From Bacillota bacterium (GTDB lineage: Bacteria; Bacillota; Clostridia; Acetivibrionales; DSM-1351): a stretch of 64,000 bases of DNA. Made by a program: the position numbers and the translations under genes. This document shows positions 19,160-28,725 of the stretch, piece after piece. The notes beneath the pieces were generated by a model, which was not told the origin of the DNA, made no database searches, and saw only the letters and a program-made list of their open reading frames with translations. Position 1 is the stretch's first letter; each line of letters opens with the position of its first letter. The DNA lies in contig JAEZUC010000127.1 in NCBI GenBank assembly GCA_023443515.1, positions 1 through 64,000 on the forward strand. The letters are read 5' to 3'.

Positions 19160-19939
19160 ATGGAAAAGTATATTAGTTTATTAAAGTACTTTATTAAATA
19201 TTGTATTATTAGAGATATGAATTTTAGGTTTAATTTTTTTATTAATATATTAACTGATTTTACTTATAGCATATTGAAGATAATATTTACTTATATAATT
19301 TTCGAAAATGTAAGCAACTTGGGTGGACTTACAAAATACCAAATTTTTTTCCTGCTGGGGACCTCATTTATACTTGACTCCTTATATATGATGTTTCTGT
19401 TTTTTAATCATACGCAGATACCGGAAAGTGTTAGAATGGGAACTTTAGATTTTACTTTTATTAAACCAGTATCGCCATTGTTTATGGTTTCATTTCGTTA
19501 TTTTAATATAGCCGGGATTGGTAACCTGATTTTCGGAGGATTTTTATTATTATCTTCTTTACGGCATATTACGGTTAGTGTAAGCGATTTTTTAATCTAT
19601 ATTTTGTTATTGATTTGTGGATTTATTATATATTTTTCTATATCCCTTACTGCATTTACATTTTCATTTTGGACAGTTAAAGCAGATGGATTCTTGGGTA
19701 TGTTGGTGGATATGACTGAAATAATGAAGTATCCGCATAGTTTGTTTCCAAGATTAATACAATCGGTTTTTACTTTTATTATACCAATATTTATGATTGC
19801 TTCTTTTCCAACCTCCATTGCATTGGGGTTACTACCGAAATATGTAATTGCGCTTAATGTTTTGCTCGCTATTTTGTGTTTTACAATATCAACACGTTTT
19901 TTTAAATATTCTCTTTTAAAATATACAAGTGCTAATTAA
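19160..19939 (+). CDS. ABC-2 permease subunit 2, first system
   Basis: A 259-residue, about six-span membrane protein, the partner of the preceding permease. The element RMGTLDFTFIKPVSPLF near residue 95 corresponds to the GEIKNG...ILKPV element of subunit 1. An equivalent protein is encoded at 29854-30657 in the second exporter. Spacing of two bases indicates the same transcript. Confidence 0.85.
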   Translation: MEKYISLLKYFIKYCIIRDMNFRFNFFINILTDFTYSILKIIFTYIIFENVSNLGGLTKYQIFFLLGTSFILDSLYMMFLFFNHTQIPESVRMGTLDFTFIKPVSPLFMVSFRYFNIAGIGNLIFGGFLLLSSLRHITVSVSDFLIYILLLICGFIIYFSISLTAFTFSFWTVKADGFLGMLVDMTEIMKYPHSLFPRLIQSVFTFIIPIFMIASFPTSIALGLLPKYVIALNVLLAILCFTISTRFFKYSLLKYTSAN

Positions 19940-20002
19940 ACTCAATATTTTTTTAAATGGAGTTTTAGTGGGTGTATATAACAGAGTTGGAGGTAAGTTG
20001 AA

Positions 20003-20980
20003 ATGAAATTATGTGTTATATCTGCTGATACAGTAAAAGAAATTATTAGTATGGAGGATGCTGTGAATATTTTGGAAAAGGCATTCCTTGAATATAGTAG
20101 AGATTGTGTGAGTATGCCTCATAGAATTAATATGGAATTATCATCAGGTTCAACAATAACTATGCCGGCATATATCAATGGGAGTGAAACAGGAGCAGTA
20201 AAAATTGTTTCTGTATTTGATAATAACCATAAAATTGGCCTTCCTACTGTAAATGCATTAATTAATGTAATAGACAGTAATAGCGGAATGCCACTTGCGG
20301 TTATGGATGGAACAGAGATTACAGCAATAAGAACAGGTGCTGCTGGTGGACTTGCAACAAAGCTAATATCGAGAGAAAACTCTTCTATATGTGCATTAAT
20401 AGGAGCAGGTAAACAAGCTATTTATCAGTTGAGAGGCGTAATGAGTTCGAGAAGAATAAAAGAATTAAGAATATTTGATAAATCAATTGATGCATTGGAA
20501 AAATTTAAAGAACAGGCTCAAAAAGAATTTCCGGAACTAAATATTGTACTTTCTAAAAATACTGCTGAAGCGTTGTATAAAGTCGATATTATCACTTGTA
20601 CTACGAATAGCAAAGAACCAGTATTTAGCCCGAAAGAAGTTTCAAAGGGAACACATATAAACGGGATTGGTTCTTATACAAGGAAAATGAAAGAAGTACC
20701 TATTGAAAAAATGCAGGATATAAAAGTTTATGCTGATGGCAGACAAGCTGTCATGGCAGAAGCGGGAGAAATTATTCAAGCTATAAAGGAAGGTGTACTA
20801 AAAGAAGAGAATATCATAGAAATAGGCGAATTAATTGAGAGGAAAGATTTAGGTCGAACCAATGATTCTCAAATTACATTCTTTAAATCTGTTGGACTTG
20901 CAATTCAAGATACTGCAATTGCTAATTATATATACCAAAAAGTAATTAAGCTAAATAAAGCTCAGTTTATCGAATTATAA
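20003..20980 (+). CDS. Ornithine cyclodeaminase / mu-crystallin family protein
   Basis: A 325-residue NAD(P)-dependent enzyme. EDAVNILEKAFLEYS is near the N-terminus, the substrate-binding ITAIRTGAAGG lies near residue 110, and the Rossmann motif ALIGAGKQA is near residue 134. The family includes ornithine and lysine cyclodeaminases, alanine and ketimine-reducing dehydrogenases, and enzymes for unusual amino acids in antibiotic pathways. Co-transcribed with the aminotransferase that follows. The two may supply the amino acid activated by the interrupted adenylation domain (inference). Confidence 0.8.
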   Translation: MKLCVISADTVKEIISMEDAVNILEKAFLEYSRDCVSMPHRINMELSSGSTITMPAYINGSETGAVKIVSVFDNNHKIGLPTVNALINVIDSNSGMPLAVMDGTEITAIRTGAAGGLATKLISRENSSICALIGAGKQAIYQLRGVMSSRRIKELRIFDKSIDALEKFKEQAQKEFPELNIVLSKNTAEALYKVDIITCTTNSKEPVFSPKEVSKGTHINGIGSYTRKMKEVPIEKMQDIKVYADGRQAVMAEAGEIIQAIKEGVLKEENIIEIGELIERKDLGRTNDSQITFFKSVGLAIQDTAIANYIYQKVIKLNKAQFIEL

Positions 20981-21002
20981 GATAAATAAAGGAGTGAACA
21001 AG

Positions 21003-22202
21003 TTGGACTTTGCTAAAAGACTAAAAATGATTCCACCATATGCCTTTGCAGAAATAGAAAAAAGAGAAGTTGAGGCTATAAAAGACGGAAAAGATATAAT
21101 TTGCCTTGGAGTAGGTGACCCTGATGGTTCGCCACCTAAGCATATTGTAAGCAGGATAAATGAGTTTATACGTTCTTCTGAAACAAACCGATATCCGGAT
21201 TATGACGGGCTATTTGAATTCAGAGACGTAGCTAGTAAATGGTGTGAGGAACGATTTGGATATATCCTTGATGCGAAAACAGAGGTACAAGCTTTAATTG
21301 GAGCAAAAGAAGGAATCACTAATTTGCTATTGGCATATGTGAATCCGGGTGATTATGTATTAATTCCTGACCCTGCATACCCCATTTATAAAGCAGGTAC
21401 ATTTTTTGCGGGAGGAACACCCTATTTCTTCCCACTTCTAGAAGAAAATAAGTATCTTCCGGATTTAGATCAGATAGATAAAAAGATTGCAGAAAAAGCA
21501 AAAATCATGATTATTAATTATCCGAATAATCCAACGGGTGGAGTTGCCGATTTAGATTTTCTTAGAATGACAGTTGAATTTTGTAAAAGGTACAACATTA
21601 TTTTATGTAATGACGCTGCCTATACAGAAATTACCTTTGACAATTACATTGCTCCAAGTATATTGCAGATAGAAGGAGCAAAAGACATTTCAATAGAGAT
21701 TTTTTCGTTTTCCAAATCCTTTAATATGGCCGGTTGGAGAATTGGTTTTGCAGTTGGCAACAAATATATTATAGAGGGGATTAGAAAATCAAAAGTAAAT
21801 ATTGACTCGGGACAATTTCATCCTATTCAGATAGCTGCAAAGGAGTGTCTTTTAAATTCTACCGATTTTACATTAAAATTGAGTGAAACTTATAGTAGGA
21901 GAAGGGACATACTTATTAAGGGTTTTAGAGAGTTGGGCTGGCGTACACCTGTTCCAAAGGCAACTTGTTTTGTATGGTTGCCTGTTCCTGGGAAAGAAAC
22001 AACAGAAAGTTTTACAAATAAATTATTTGATGTTTGTGGTATTTCCTGTGCACCGGGAACAAGCTTTGGTAAATGGGGAGAGGGGTATAGTCGTTTTTCT
22101 TTAACTGCAAGTGACGAAAGGATATATGAGGCAGTTGAAAGAATGAAAAAAAATAAGGAAGTATTAAGCTTAAAAAGTTATAAGGATATGTCGGTAGTAT
22201 AA
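21003..22202 (+). CDS. PLP-dependent aminotransferase, LL-diaminopimelate aminotransferase-like
   Basis: About 399 residues, class I/II fold. MIPPYAFAEIEKR and LGVGDPDGSPP lie at the N-terminus, NYPNNPTGGVAD is in the middle, and the PLP lysine is in FSFSKSFNMAGWRIG. The pattern is nearest to the DapL-type group. The start is placed at TTG 21003 because AAAGGAG (20988-20994) lies eight bases upstream; a GTG at 20994 overlaps that site. Linked to the ornithine-cyclodeaminase-like gene, suggesting amino acid building-block synthesis rather than general lysine metabolism. Last gene of the left part. Confidence 0.75.
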   Translation: MDFAKRLKMIPPYAFAEIEKREVEAIKDGKDIICLGVGDPDGSPPKHIVSRINEFIRSSETNRYPDYDGLFEFRDVASKWCEERFGYILDAKTEVQALIGAKEGITNLLLAYVNPGDYVLIPDPAYPIYKAGTFFAGGTPYFFPLLEENKYLPDLDQIDKKIAEKAKIMIINYPNNPTGGVADLDFLRMTVEFCKRYNIILCNDAAYTEITFDNYIAPSILQIEGAKDISIEIFSFSKSFNMAGWRIGFAVGNKYIIEGIRKSKVNIDSGQFHPIQIAAKECLLNSTDFTLKLSETYSRRRDILIKGFRELGWRTPVPKATCFVWLPVPGKETTESFTNKLFDVCGISCAPGTSFGKWGEGYSRFSLTASDERIYEAVERMKKNKEVLSLKSYKDMSVV

Positions 22203-22214
22203 ATTGATGAATGT

Positions 22215-22452
22215 ATACAGGAAACATTGCACACTTGCTTGATAAGACAGCCACCCGTAGAGTCCGCACAAACAATTCAATTTAACTACTGGACGGGGGA
22301 GATTCGCCGTCGGACGAGTTCTGCCTTAATGCTGGTATCTGTCCTACTACGAAACGTTGCAGGTACACAATGGGGTAGCAGGAAGTATATGAACATAAAT
22401 TATTTAGAAAACTTGGACTCTTATGAGTCCAAGTTCATAGCAGGTTAACTTA
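22215..22452 (+). mobile_element. Probable 3'-end remnant of an IS200/IS605-type element
   Basis: This stretch is less AT-rich than its surroundings and full of short stems: GACGG/CCGTC around 22300, and TCCTACTAC pairing with GTAGCAGGA (one mismatch) around 22345-22385. It ends in a perfect 11-bp hairpin, AACTTGGACTC (22410-22420), TTAT, GAGTCCAAGTT (22425-22435). The order, with GTAGCAGGAAG followed by a terminal imperfection-free hairpin, resembles the 3' end of tnpB-carrying IS605 elements, where the guide RNA and right end lie. No tnpA or tnpB is present. The family assignment rests on memory of the pattern and is uncertain. Confidence 0.4.
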
Positions 22453-22487
22453 TTAACTAAATTTAAATTAGCGAAAAACGTTATGAT

Positions 22488-22543
22488 TGTAGTCTTAATA
22501 ATCAAGCAGTCCGTCTTGCAACAGAGCAAGGGAAAAGACTACA
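22488..22543. other. Structured hairpin at the convergent gene end
   Basis: TGTAGTCTT (22488-22496) pairs with AAGACTACA (22535-22543). Inside it CTTGC (22515-22519) pairs with GCAAG (22526-22530). It overlaps the last codon of the minus-strand gene that ends at 22539. It could be a bidirectional terminator-like structure or part of the neighbouring mobile remnant; there is no long T run. Confidence 0.35.
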
Positions 22544-23537
22544 CGATAATATTCTTTAATAAATCCTCTATAACTTTGCTTTCTATTTCGTACATTTTCT
22601 TTAAACAAAGGATAACTTCATTTATAAGCTCCTTTGAGCCGGAGATATCATATTTGATTATCAAGTTTCTTGCATTAAAAGCATCCTTTTGCAAATCTAA
22701 AAACAGGGATATATAGTTGTTACTATTATTTAGGTATCCTTTTTCCGTGAGGTACTTTAATCGTGCTACCATTGTTTTCTTATGCTCATAAAGTAAATAG
22801 AAATGTCGAATATCAGTTTGCTTGTTATTACTGCGTATAATTTCTTCATAACATTTTATTAAATATTTATATACTGAAAGTCCATATATATATTTATTAG
22901 GATTACCTATAGATCTCAGGCGTGCTGACGAATTCTCAGAATAAAGATAATCAGAAAGCAGATTTTTTACATTTTCTATATCAAAATTATATGAAGGATT
23001 CCATGAATTGTCATTTTTGGCTTTCAATAATAACACATCATTATTTTGATCAACTGAATTCAAATAACCATTGTTAAATTCAGAAAAACTAACACTTGAA
23101 GTTGTATATATATTTTTATTATTATAACCTAGTATTTTAAATTCCTTTTTACTCAGGTCGAAGCCATATATCATTAACTCATGTTTGAAATGCTCTTTTT
23201 TATATGCATTTCTTTCAGGTATATAGAATTCATCAATATAAGTTACTATATAATATCCGGCTTCTATGCTTTTTTTTACAAACTCAATAATATCAATATT
23301 AGTTTTAAAAATGTACTCTAAATCTAAAATTCTATAATTAATTAACGGATTATAAACACAATTGCCACATATTACATAAGTAAAAAAATTTAAGATATCT
23401 TGTTCGGCAACATATTCTAATTGAATATAATTGCTTAAAAACCAGGAATCAAAATCTTTGTGAGACATTGAAACAGTAAGTTGATAAGCATGATGAAGAT
23501 AACAAGTTATAGGTGGTTGTTTTATTTCTAATTCCAT
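22539..23537 (-). CDS. BtrH-related protein B, degenerate active site
   Basis: 332 residues on the minus strand, the only internal gene in that orientation. It starts at ATG 23537 behind CGGAGGTAAACC. It is a paralogue of 57116-58144: shared N-terminal xHAxxLxxS pattern (YLHHAYQLTVS versus YPTHANILSCV), HELMIYGFDLSKKEF versus HDTFIFGYDLQKKLF, and a helical C-terminus with LKYLTEKGYLN versus IKYLMENKHLN. This subgroup is often met in NRPS/PKS clusters. The Cys of C39-like members is not in the usual place, so catalysis is doubtful. Function not known. Confidence 0.55.
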   Translation of the reverse strand: MELEIKQPPITCYLHHAYQLTVSMSHKDFDSWFLSNYIQLEYVAEQDILNFFTYVICGNCVYNPLINYRILDLEYIFKTNIDIIEFVKKSIEAGYYIVTYIDEFYIPERNAYKKEHFKHELMIYGFDLSKKEFKILGYNNKNIYTTSSVSFSEFNNGYLNSVDQNNDVLLLKAKNDNSWNPSYNFDIENVKNLLSDYLYSENSSARLRSIGNPNKYIYGLSVYKYLIKCYEEIIRSNNKQTDIRHFYLLYEHKKTMVARLKYLTEKGYLNNSNNYISLFLDLQKDAFNARNLIIKYDISGSKELINEVILCLKKMYEIESKVIEDLLKNIIV

Positions 23538-23900
23538 ATAGGTTTACCTCCGAAACTGATAATTTCTTTTTTTCCTATGATATTATTAAAAACTTAAAAA
23601 ATACGGATATAAGCCGAGCAAGAAAATAAATATTTACATGTTTGGTATATTATAACATAATATTACATATCATCAAATAGTTCTACGATAATTTACTATT
23701 ACTAAGAAAAAAGGAATAAATAGAAGATAAATACATTACATTAATTGACAATAAAAGAAGAATGTGATAAATTATAATTTGTAATGTAAAAAATAGATAA
23801 ATTAGGAATATTTTCTGTATACATATTATCTTAAGAGGATGTACCACTGTCTAGGAGTAAATCTATAGCTTAAAATACAGAATATAATAGGAGATATCAA
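23538..23900. promoter_or_regulatory. Divergent intergenic region with a + strand promoter at 23745-23773
   Basis: For the right operon, -35 TTGACA (23745-23750) and -10 TAAATT (23768-23773) are 17 bases apart. For the minus-strand gene, a TATAAT (complement of 23649-23654) with a weak TTTGAT 17 bases upstream is possible. The rest is AT-rich and contains no open frame or clear hairpin. Confidence 0.5.
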
Positions 23901-25469
23901 ATGAAACTATGCCTGATTAATTTAAAGTTTGAGAGCAATGAAATAACTAATTTTAGAAAGCAGGAACATACCGGATTGGGCTATATTGGTGCAGTATGTA
24001 AGAATGCCGGACATGAAGTCTATATTATTAATGCTCAGTTTGAGAATATTGACAAATGTGAAGTTCTTAGAAGAATTGTAGAATACAAACCCGATGTAAT
24101 CGGGATTTCTGTGTATGAAGAACTGTTAAGTGACACGGTGTCTCTTATTGAAAATATAAAAGAAAACGACAGTAATACAACTGTTATAATCGGCGGGCAC
24201 TATGCAACATTCAACTCCGAAAATCTGTTAAAATCTATACCGGGTATAGATTTTATTGTTTTGGGGGAAGGTGAAATTTCATTTCCTAGGTTGCTATCAG
24301 CAATAAATAAAAGTCAAAGTCCAGATACCATAAAGGGCATTTCTTATCGACAGGGAAGTAATATAATATCCACAGGTTTTTCTGATAGCGTTGATAATCT
24401 CGATGATTTACCATATCCCATCAGAGCGGAGATAGACAGGAGTGACAAGATTACCAATATGTCTGCAAGCCGGGGATGTTATGGTAATTGCAGTTTTTGC
24501 AGTACTAATTCGTTTTACAGAAAACATAATTGCAAAAGTATAAGAACGCGTAATCCTTTAAAAGTAGTTGACGAAATTGAGTATATAGTAAAGAACTTTA
24601 AAGCCTATCATATATTCTTTACAGATGATAATTTCTTAGTAAATGAAAAACTCAATCCGGGCTGGATTAATACATTTGTCAATGAGGTTGAAAATAGGGA
24701 TCTGAATATAGTCTTTAACTTTGATTGCAGGGTAGATGATATAGACGAGGAATTATTTGCGAAGTTAAAAAAGATTGGTTTGATAGGGGTCTTTGTGGGC
24801 GTTGAGTCAAATTCTGCAAAGACATTGGAGTTATATAACAAAAGCACATCGAGATCAAAAAATATTGAAGCGATAAATAAGTTAAGAAAGCTAAGAATTG
24901 ACTATTGGACCGGCAATATAATGTTTCACCCGCTTACAACATTGGAAGACATATATGACGATATTAAGTTTTTTGAAGATATCCACTACCATTTGTATTT
25001 TAACTATAGTAACCCTGTAACCTGCTTGGCAGGAAGACTAAAAATCTATAGAGGTACTGATATTTTTGACAAATTATCCGAACTTAATATATTAAAGAAC
25101 AATGAGCTTACATGTGAATATAATTTTTTTGATGATAGGATAGATGCATTCTTTAATTTCGTGCAGACATGCAAAAAACTGATCAGTCCTTTGGTTGAGC
25201 TTGATTCTGTTTTTATGGTTGAGACTGCAAATAAAGCCGGAAAAGCAGATTTAGCATCAAAAATACATAGTATTTCAAGAAAATATATGAAACTGGACTT
25301 TATTATGTTTAAAACAGCCCATGGGTACCTGCACTTTGAGAATCAAACTATAGATGATTTTATGATAAGCTCCAGGGAATTAATTGATAAAAATATACCA
25401 ATTATAAATGAGTTATATACGGAATTGAAGAAGCTAAAGGAACAAGTCGATGTTTTACAAGTTTATTAA
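23901..25469 (+). CDS. B12-binding radical SAM protein 3 (paralogue family member a)
   Basis: 522 residues. The N-terminal B12 domain includes HTGLGYIGAVCKNAGHEV, IIGGHYATFNSENLL and LGEGEISFPRLL. The core has C193-x3-C197-x2-C200 in SASRGCYGNCSFCST, then FTDDNFLVNEKLNPGW and GVESNSAKTLEL. A long C-terminal extension (about 380-522) with paired helices is shared with the proteins at 35028 and 43016. The three are clear paralogues, unlike the two B12 proteins of the left part. First gene of the right operon; RBS AGGAGATAT. Confidence 0.85.
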   Translation: MKLCLINLKFESNEITNFRKQEHTGLGYIGAVCKNAGHEVYIINAQFENIDKCEVLRRIVEYKPDVIGISVYEELLSDTVSLIENIKENDSNTTVIIGGHYATFNSENLLKSIPGIDFIVLGEGEISFPRLLSAINKSQSPDTIKGISYRQGSNIISTGFSDSVDNLDDLPYPIRAEIDRSDKITNMSASRGCYGNCSFCSTNSFYRKHNCKSIRTRNPLKVVDEIEYIVKNFKAYHIFFTDDNFLVNEKLNPGWINTFVNEVENRDLNIVFNFDCRVDDIDEELFAKLKKIGLIGVFVGVESNSAKTLELYNKSTSRSKNIEAINKLRKLRIDYWTGNIMFHPLTTLEDIYDDIKFFEDIHYHLYFNYSNPVTCLAGRLKIYRGTDIFDKLSELNILKNNELTCEYNFFDDRIDAFFNFVQTCKKLISPLVELDSVFMVETANKAGKADLASKIHSISRKYMKLDFIMFKTAHGYLHFENQTIDDFMISSRELIDKNIPIINELYTELKKLKEQVDVLQVY

Positions 25470-25486
25470 AGATTGGGTGATTTGTT

Positions 25487-26467
25487 TTGGATTTAAGAAT
25501 AGATGAGTTAAGTGATTTGACAAAGCTTTCACATACATACATGTTAACCGTTTCTTTTAATGTCTCATTGCAAATTGATGTCTATGAGGTGATAGGAAAT
25601 AATAATTACTCAATTGAGGAACTTGCTGACCTTGTAAATTGTTACCCTAAGGGACTTCAGCGGATTTTGGATTTATTGGTTGCCATAAATCTTTTAAAGT
25701 TTGAAGACGGCAGATATTCAAATACTGAAATCTCCCTGAAATACTTAACGTGTCTATACAATAGTAAACTAAATGACTTGTTTGAATATTCTATGAAAAG
25801 TGAATTTAATGCTCAATCTGTTTTAAACACGATTTCCTCCGGAAATAATTCGGTAGATACGGGTAAAAAGAATGAGCTCGAAAAATATATGGATGCAATG
25901 GCTTCAGGCAGTAAGTACTCAGCGTATAAACTTGCCAGAGAATTGAAGACAAAGGGAAATAAACTATTGCTTGATGTGGGCTGTGGGCCGGGAATATATT
26001 CAATTACGCTATGCAAGTTTAATAATAGTTTAAAAGCAGAATGTGTAGATTTAGCGGAATGTCTGAGTATCACAAAAAAGTATATAGAAGAAAGCGGTTT
26101 AAGGGATAGGGTATCAACACGAGTGTGTGATGTTTCAGAAGAAGATTTTACGGATGGTAAATTTTACGACTACATTCTTTTATCGAATATCCTTCACTTT
26201 TTTGATGTATCTGATATTCGTAAGGTTTTAAATAAGTGTTATTCAGCACTTAATACTGGAGGCAAAATAATAATAAATGATATTTTTCTGCAAAAGGAAA
26301 ATATCGAAACTATATTTTATTCTTTAGAATGGTTGTCAAATGGAACTATATTTATCAGTATGGAAGAGATGTGTGATTGCTTAAAAGAAATAGGATATGC
26401 CAACCTGAGAATAGCAAAAATTGAAAAGACACCATCAAGCTTTATATTTGCAGAAAGGATAATATAA
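25487..26467 (+). CDS. SAM-dependent O-methyltransferase-like protein
   Basis: 326 residues. A winged-helix dimerisation domain (YSIEELADLVNCYPKGLQRILDLL) is followed by a class I methyltransferase domain with motif I LLLDVGCGPGIYSITL near residue 160 and ILLSNILHFFDVSDIRKVL. This architecture is that of plant/bacterial small-molecule O-methyltransferases (acetylserotonin/resorcinol type). TTG start with GGGTGA upstream. A hydroxyl of the polyketide or of an aryl unit is a plausible target. Confidence 0.8.
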   Translation: MDLRIDELSDLTKLSHTYMLTVSFNVSLQIDVYEVIGNNNYSIEELADLVNCYPKGLQRILDLLVAINLLKFEDGRYSNTEISLKYLTCLYNSKLNDLFEYSMKSEFNAQSVLNTISSGNNSVDTGKKNELEKYMDAMASGSKYSAYKLARELKTKGNKLLLDVGCGPGIYSITLCKFNNSLKAECVDLAECLSITKKYIEESGLRDRVSTRVCDVSEEDFTDGKFYDYILLSNILHFFDVSDIRKVLNKCYSALNTGGKIIINDIFLQKENIETIFYSLEWLSNGTIFISMEEMCDCLKEIGYANLRIAKIEKTPSSFIFAERII

Positions 26468-27556
26468 ATGAAAAAACATTGCATACTCACTCCATATATA
26501 AATAATGATGATAATTGCCTGTATAGCGCAATTGGTAATGTGTTGAGCTGGTACGGCATTACGATTGAATACATAGATTTAATTTTTCAAGGCCAAATTG
26601 ATTTTTTCTACTCAAAAAAATCCGATGATTCCATGTTAAGCTTTAAGTTTAGCGAGGAATTTCCAAGAAATTTTATATTGGATAAATACTCATTAAAAGA
26701 AAGAATGAAGGATTTGATGGCTCCATATGGTATCAAAGTTGAGTGGATGGAATCTGAAAGTTATGAAAGCAGTTGGAAGGATATATGCAAACAATGCGAT
26801 CAGAGTCCTCTTGTACTGTTTATGGACCTTTATTATCTTAAATATCGTGAAACTTTTAATAATACGCATGGTTCCCATTTTTTTACTATGTGTGGTTATG
26901 AAGGTGAGGATGCATATGTTTTGGACACATCAAAGACATTTAATTATGAGGGAATTATTGAGGGTGAGTTTTTAAGAGATGGCAGAAAACTAGACTTAGG
27001 GATTTCTGAAATAAGTAATGCATGGATGACTTTAGAGGTTGATAGTAATACAAAAAGGGATATAGACATTGAATGTTTTTATAAAGTGATTAATAGGATT
27101 ATCCATAATATGCTTTTGAAAACGCCCGAACAAGATAAGTTCTGGGGAGTGAGAGCTATGGATGTATTTATGGAGGATATGGAAAACCTGGTTAAAGCGA
27201 ATGACAGTTATAATGATATTTTACAGTCGGATACAAGGCTAAATAGAAGCCTTGAAAATCTATTTATATCTCTTATGAGGGTGGCACAACAAAGGAATGG
27301 CTTTTCAAATTTCTTGAATTCTTTTATAACACAAGGTACGTTGCCGGATATTCAGGAATTTAAACTTATTTCAGATAATTACAAATTGCTTTCTGATAAT
27401 TGGTTTAGGATTAGAAATCAGTTCTATCTGGCACATAGGAAAAAGGATTTAAAAAAAGTAGCGGATATACTGCCTTCTATGAAAAAAATAGTAGATGACG
27501 AGAGGGTAAATATGGAAAGGTTAAGCTGTGTTTCAGAAAAATTGCTGAAGGTTTAA
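26468..27556 (+). CDS. BtrH-like (C39-related) acyltransferase C
   Basis: 362 residues. The N-terminal domain has the C39/BtrH pattern: Cys17 in DDNCLYSAIGNVLSWYGI, His in THGSHFFTMCGYEGED and Asp in AYVLDTSKTF. A helical C-terminal half of about 170 residues follows. The layout is the same as in 9544-10593, but sequence similarity is low. It starts directly after the methyltransferase stop. A likely role is transfer of an ACP-bound acyl group (ACP 2 is encoded two genes downstream) to an amine. The intact Cys/His/Asp set argues for activity. Confidence 0.65.
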   Translation: MKKHCILTPYINNDDNCLYSAIGNVLSWYGITIEYIDLIFQGQIDFFYSKKSDDSMLSFKFSEEFPRNFILDKYSLKERMKDLMAPYGIKVEWMESESYESSWKDICKQCDQSPLVLFMDLYYLKYRETFNNTHGSHFFTMCGYEGEDAYVLDTSKTFNYEGIIEGEFLRDGRKLDLGISEISNAWMTLEVDSNTKRDIDIECFYKVINRIIHNMLLKTPEQDKFWGVRAMDVFMEDMENLVKANDSYNDILQSDTRLNRSLENLFISLMRVAQQRNGFSNFLNSFITQGTLPDIQEFKLISDNYKLLSDNWFRIRNQFYLAHRKKDLKKVADILPSMKKIVDDERVNMERLSCVSEKLLKV

Positions 27557-27570
27557 GGAGGTATTGTTTT

Positions 27571-28722
27571 TTGGATAGTTTAACGCAGAAATTTACTATA
27601 TTGGCATGTGATATATTTTCTGATGACAAAAAAAAAGATACTGAAGTTTTAAGAGCAATGCTTGAGAACGATTCTATAGACTGGAGTACATTTTTTGCAG
27701 AAGGAATAAGGCAAAGATATTTACCTGCTGTTTACTATCGGTTATCACAGTTAGGCCTATTGGGATATATAGCTGAAACCGACATAGTGAAGAAGATGGA
27801 AAATGAATATACATACGCAAAAGCACATAATGACAATTATATTGAGGAAATCAGACTGTTGCTCAAGTCTATAAATAGTAAAAAATTAAAGGCAGTCCTT
27901 CTGAAGGGTGAGGTTCTATCTTGCAAATATTACCCAGCCCCCGAAACAAGACCCTTTGGTGATTGTGATTTATTATTGGATAAATCTGAAATACGTGAAA
28001 TTGAGAACATCCTGTTGGAAAACGGTTATACGCAAGGGTATGGTGCTGATGGAAAAATAACTAAGCCATCAAGAAGGGAAATATTTTTCGCAAGGCTTTA
28101 TATGAAGCATATTATAGCCTATGTAAAGTACCAAGGTGATATGCTGTTTGTAATTGAGCCACATTACAATCTTCTATGGAGAAACAAAGATGGCGATCCT
28201 GCATTTGATTTGAGTATGAATAGCATAATTGACCGTGCTTGTGAAATAGATTTTGAGGGAAGCAAATCATGGAGAATGCAGAATGAGGATTTTTTAATAT
28301 TTCTTTGCATTGATATATATGAGGATGCAAATCGTATAGAAAAAATCGTGCAGGGGACAGACCTTGAGCTTATCAAGTTTCTGGATGCTTATTCTGTAGT
28401 CCGGGATGGCATTGACTGGAACATATTTATTGAAAGGATTACTGAAGTAAAAATGAATGCTCCTGTATATTTTACTTTGGATTGCCTAAATAAATTATAT
28501 AATATTGTGCCTCATTGGGTTCTTACGAGCATAAAGCCAAATTCTACGGCATATGTTGATGAGTTTGGCTTTCCAGAAGAAATTATAGGCGAAAACAGAT
28601 GTACGTATAAACGAGGATTTATGGATAGGCTTTTTGACCATGAATACAGGCTGGATGAACTAAAGCTACAGAAGGAACTTTGCAAGAATACTACATTTCA
28701 AAATTTACAAGCGAGGCGATAA
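27571..28722 (+). CDS. Nucleotidyltransferase-fold protein (PF14907-like)
   Basis: 383 residues with the signature of the 'uncharacterised nucleotidyltransferase' family: LKAVLLKGEVLSCKYYP followed by RPFGDCDLLLDKSEI, where G-D-x-D-L supplies the metal ligands, and later HYNLLWRN. Members are frequent in peptide and polyketide clusters, but their reactions are poorly known. TTG start behind AAGGAGG. It could nucleotidylate a sugar or an intermediate; no specific function can be given. Confidence 0.7.
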   Translation: MDSLTQKFTILACDIFSDDKKKDTEVLRAMLENDSIDWSTFFAEGIRQRYLPAVYYRLSQLGLLGYIAETDIVKKMENEYTYAKAHNDNYIEEIRLLLKSINSKKLKAVLLKGEVLSCKYYPAPETRPFGDCDLLLDKSEIREIENILLENGYTQGYGADGKITKPSRREIFFARLYMKHIIAYVKYQGDMLFVIEPHYNLLWRNKDGDPAFDLSMNSIIDRACEIDFEGSKSWRMQNEDFLIFLCIDIYEDANRIEKIVQGTDLELIKFLDAYSVVRDGIDWNIFIERITEVKMNAPVYFTLDCLNKLYNIVPHWVLTSIKPNSTAYVDEFGFPEEIIGENRCTYKRGFMDRLFDHEYRLDELKLQKELCKNTTFQNLQARR

Positions 28723-28725
28723 TGT

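Noticed and set aside
22227..22716. Two open frames of 73 and 77 codons on the + strand (22227-22448, 22483-22716)
   Set aside because: The first lies across the structured, IS-like segment and lacks a ribosome binding site; the second is mostly antisense to the BtrH-related gene. Neither resembles a known protein.
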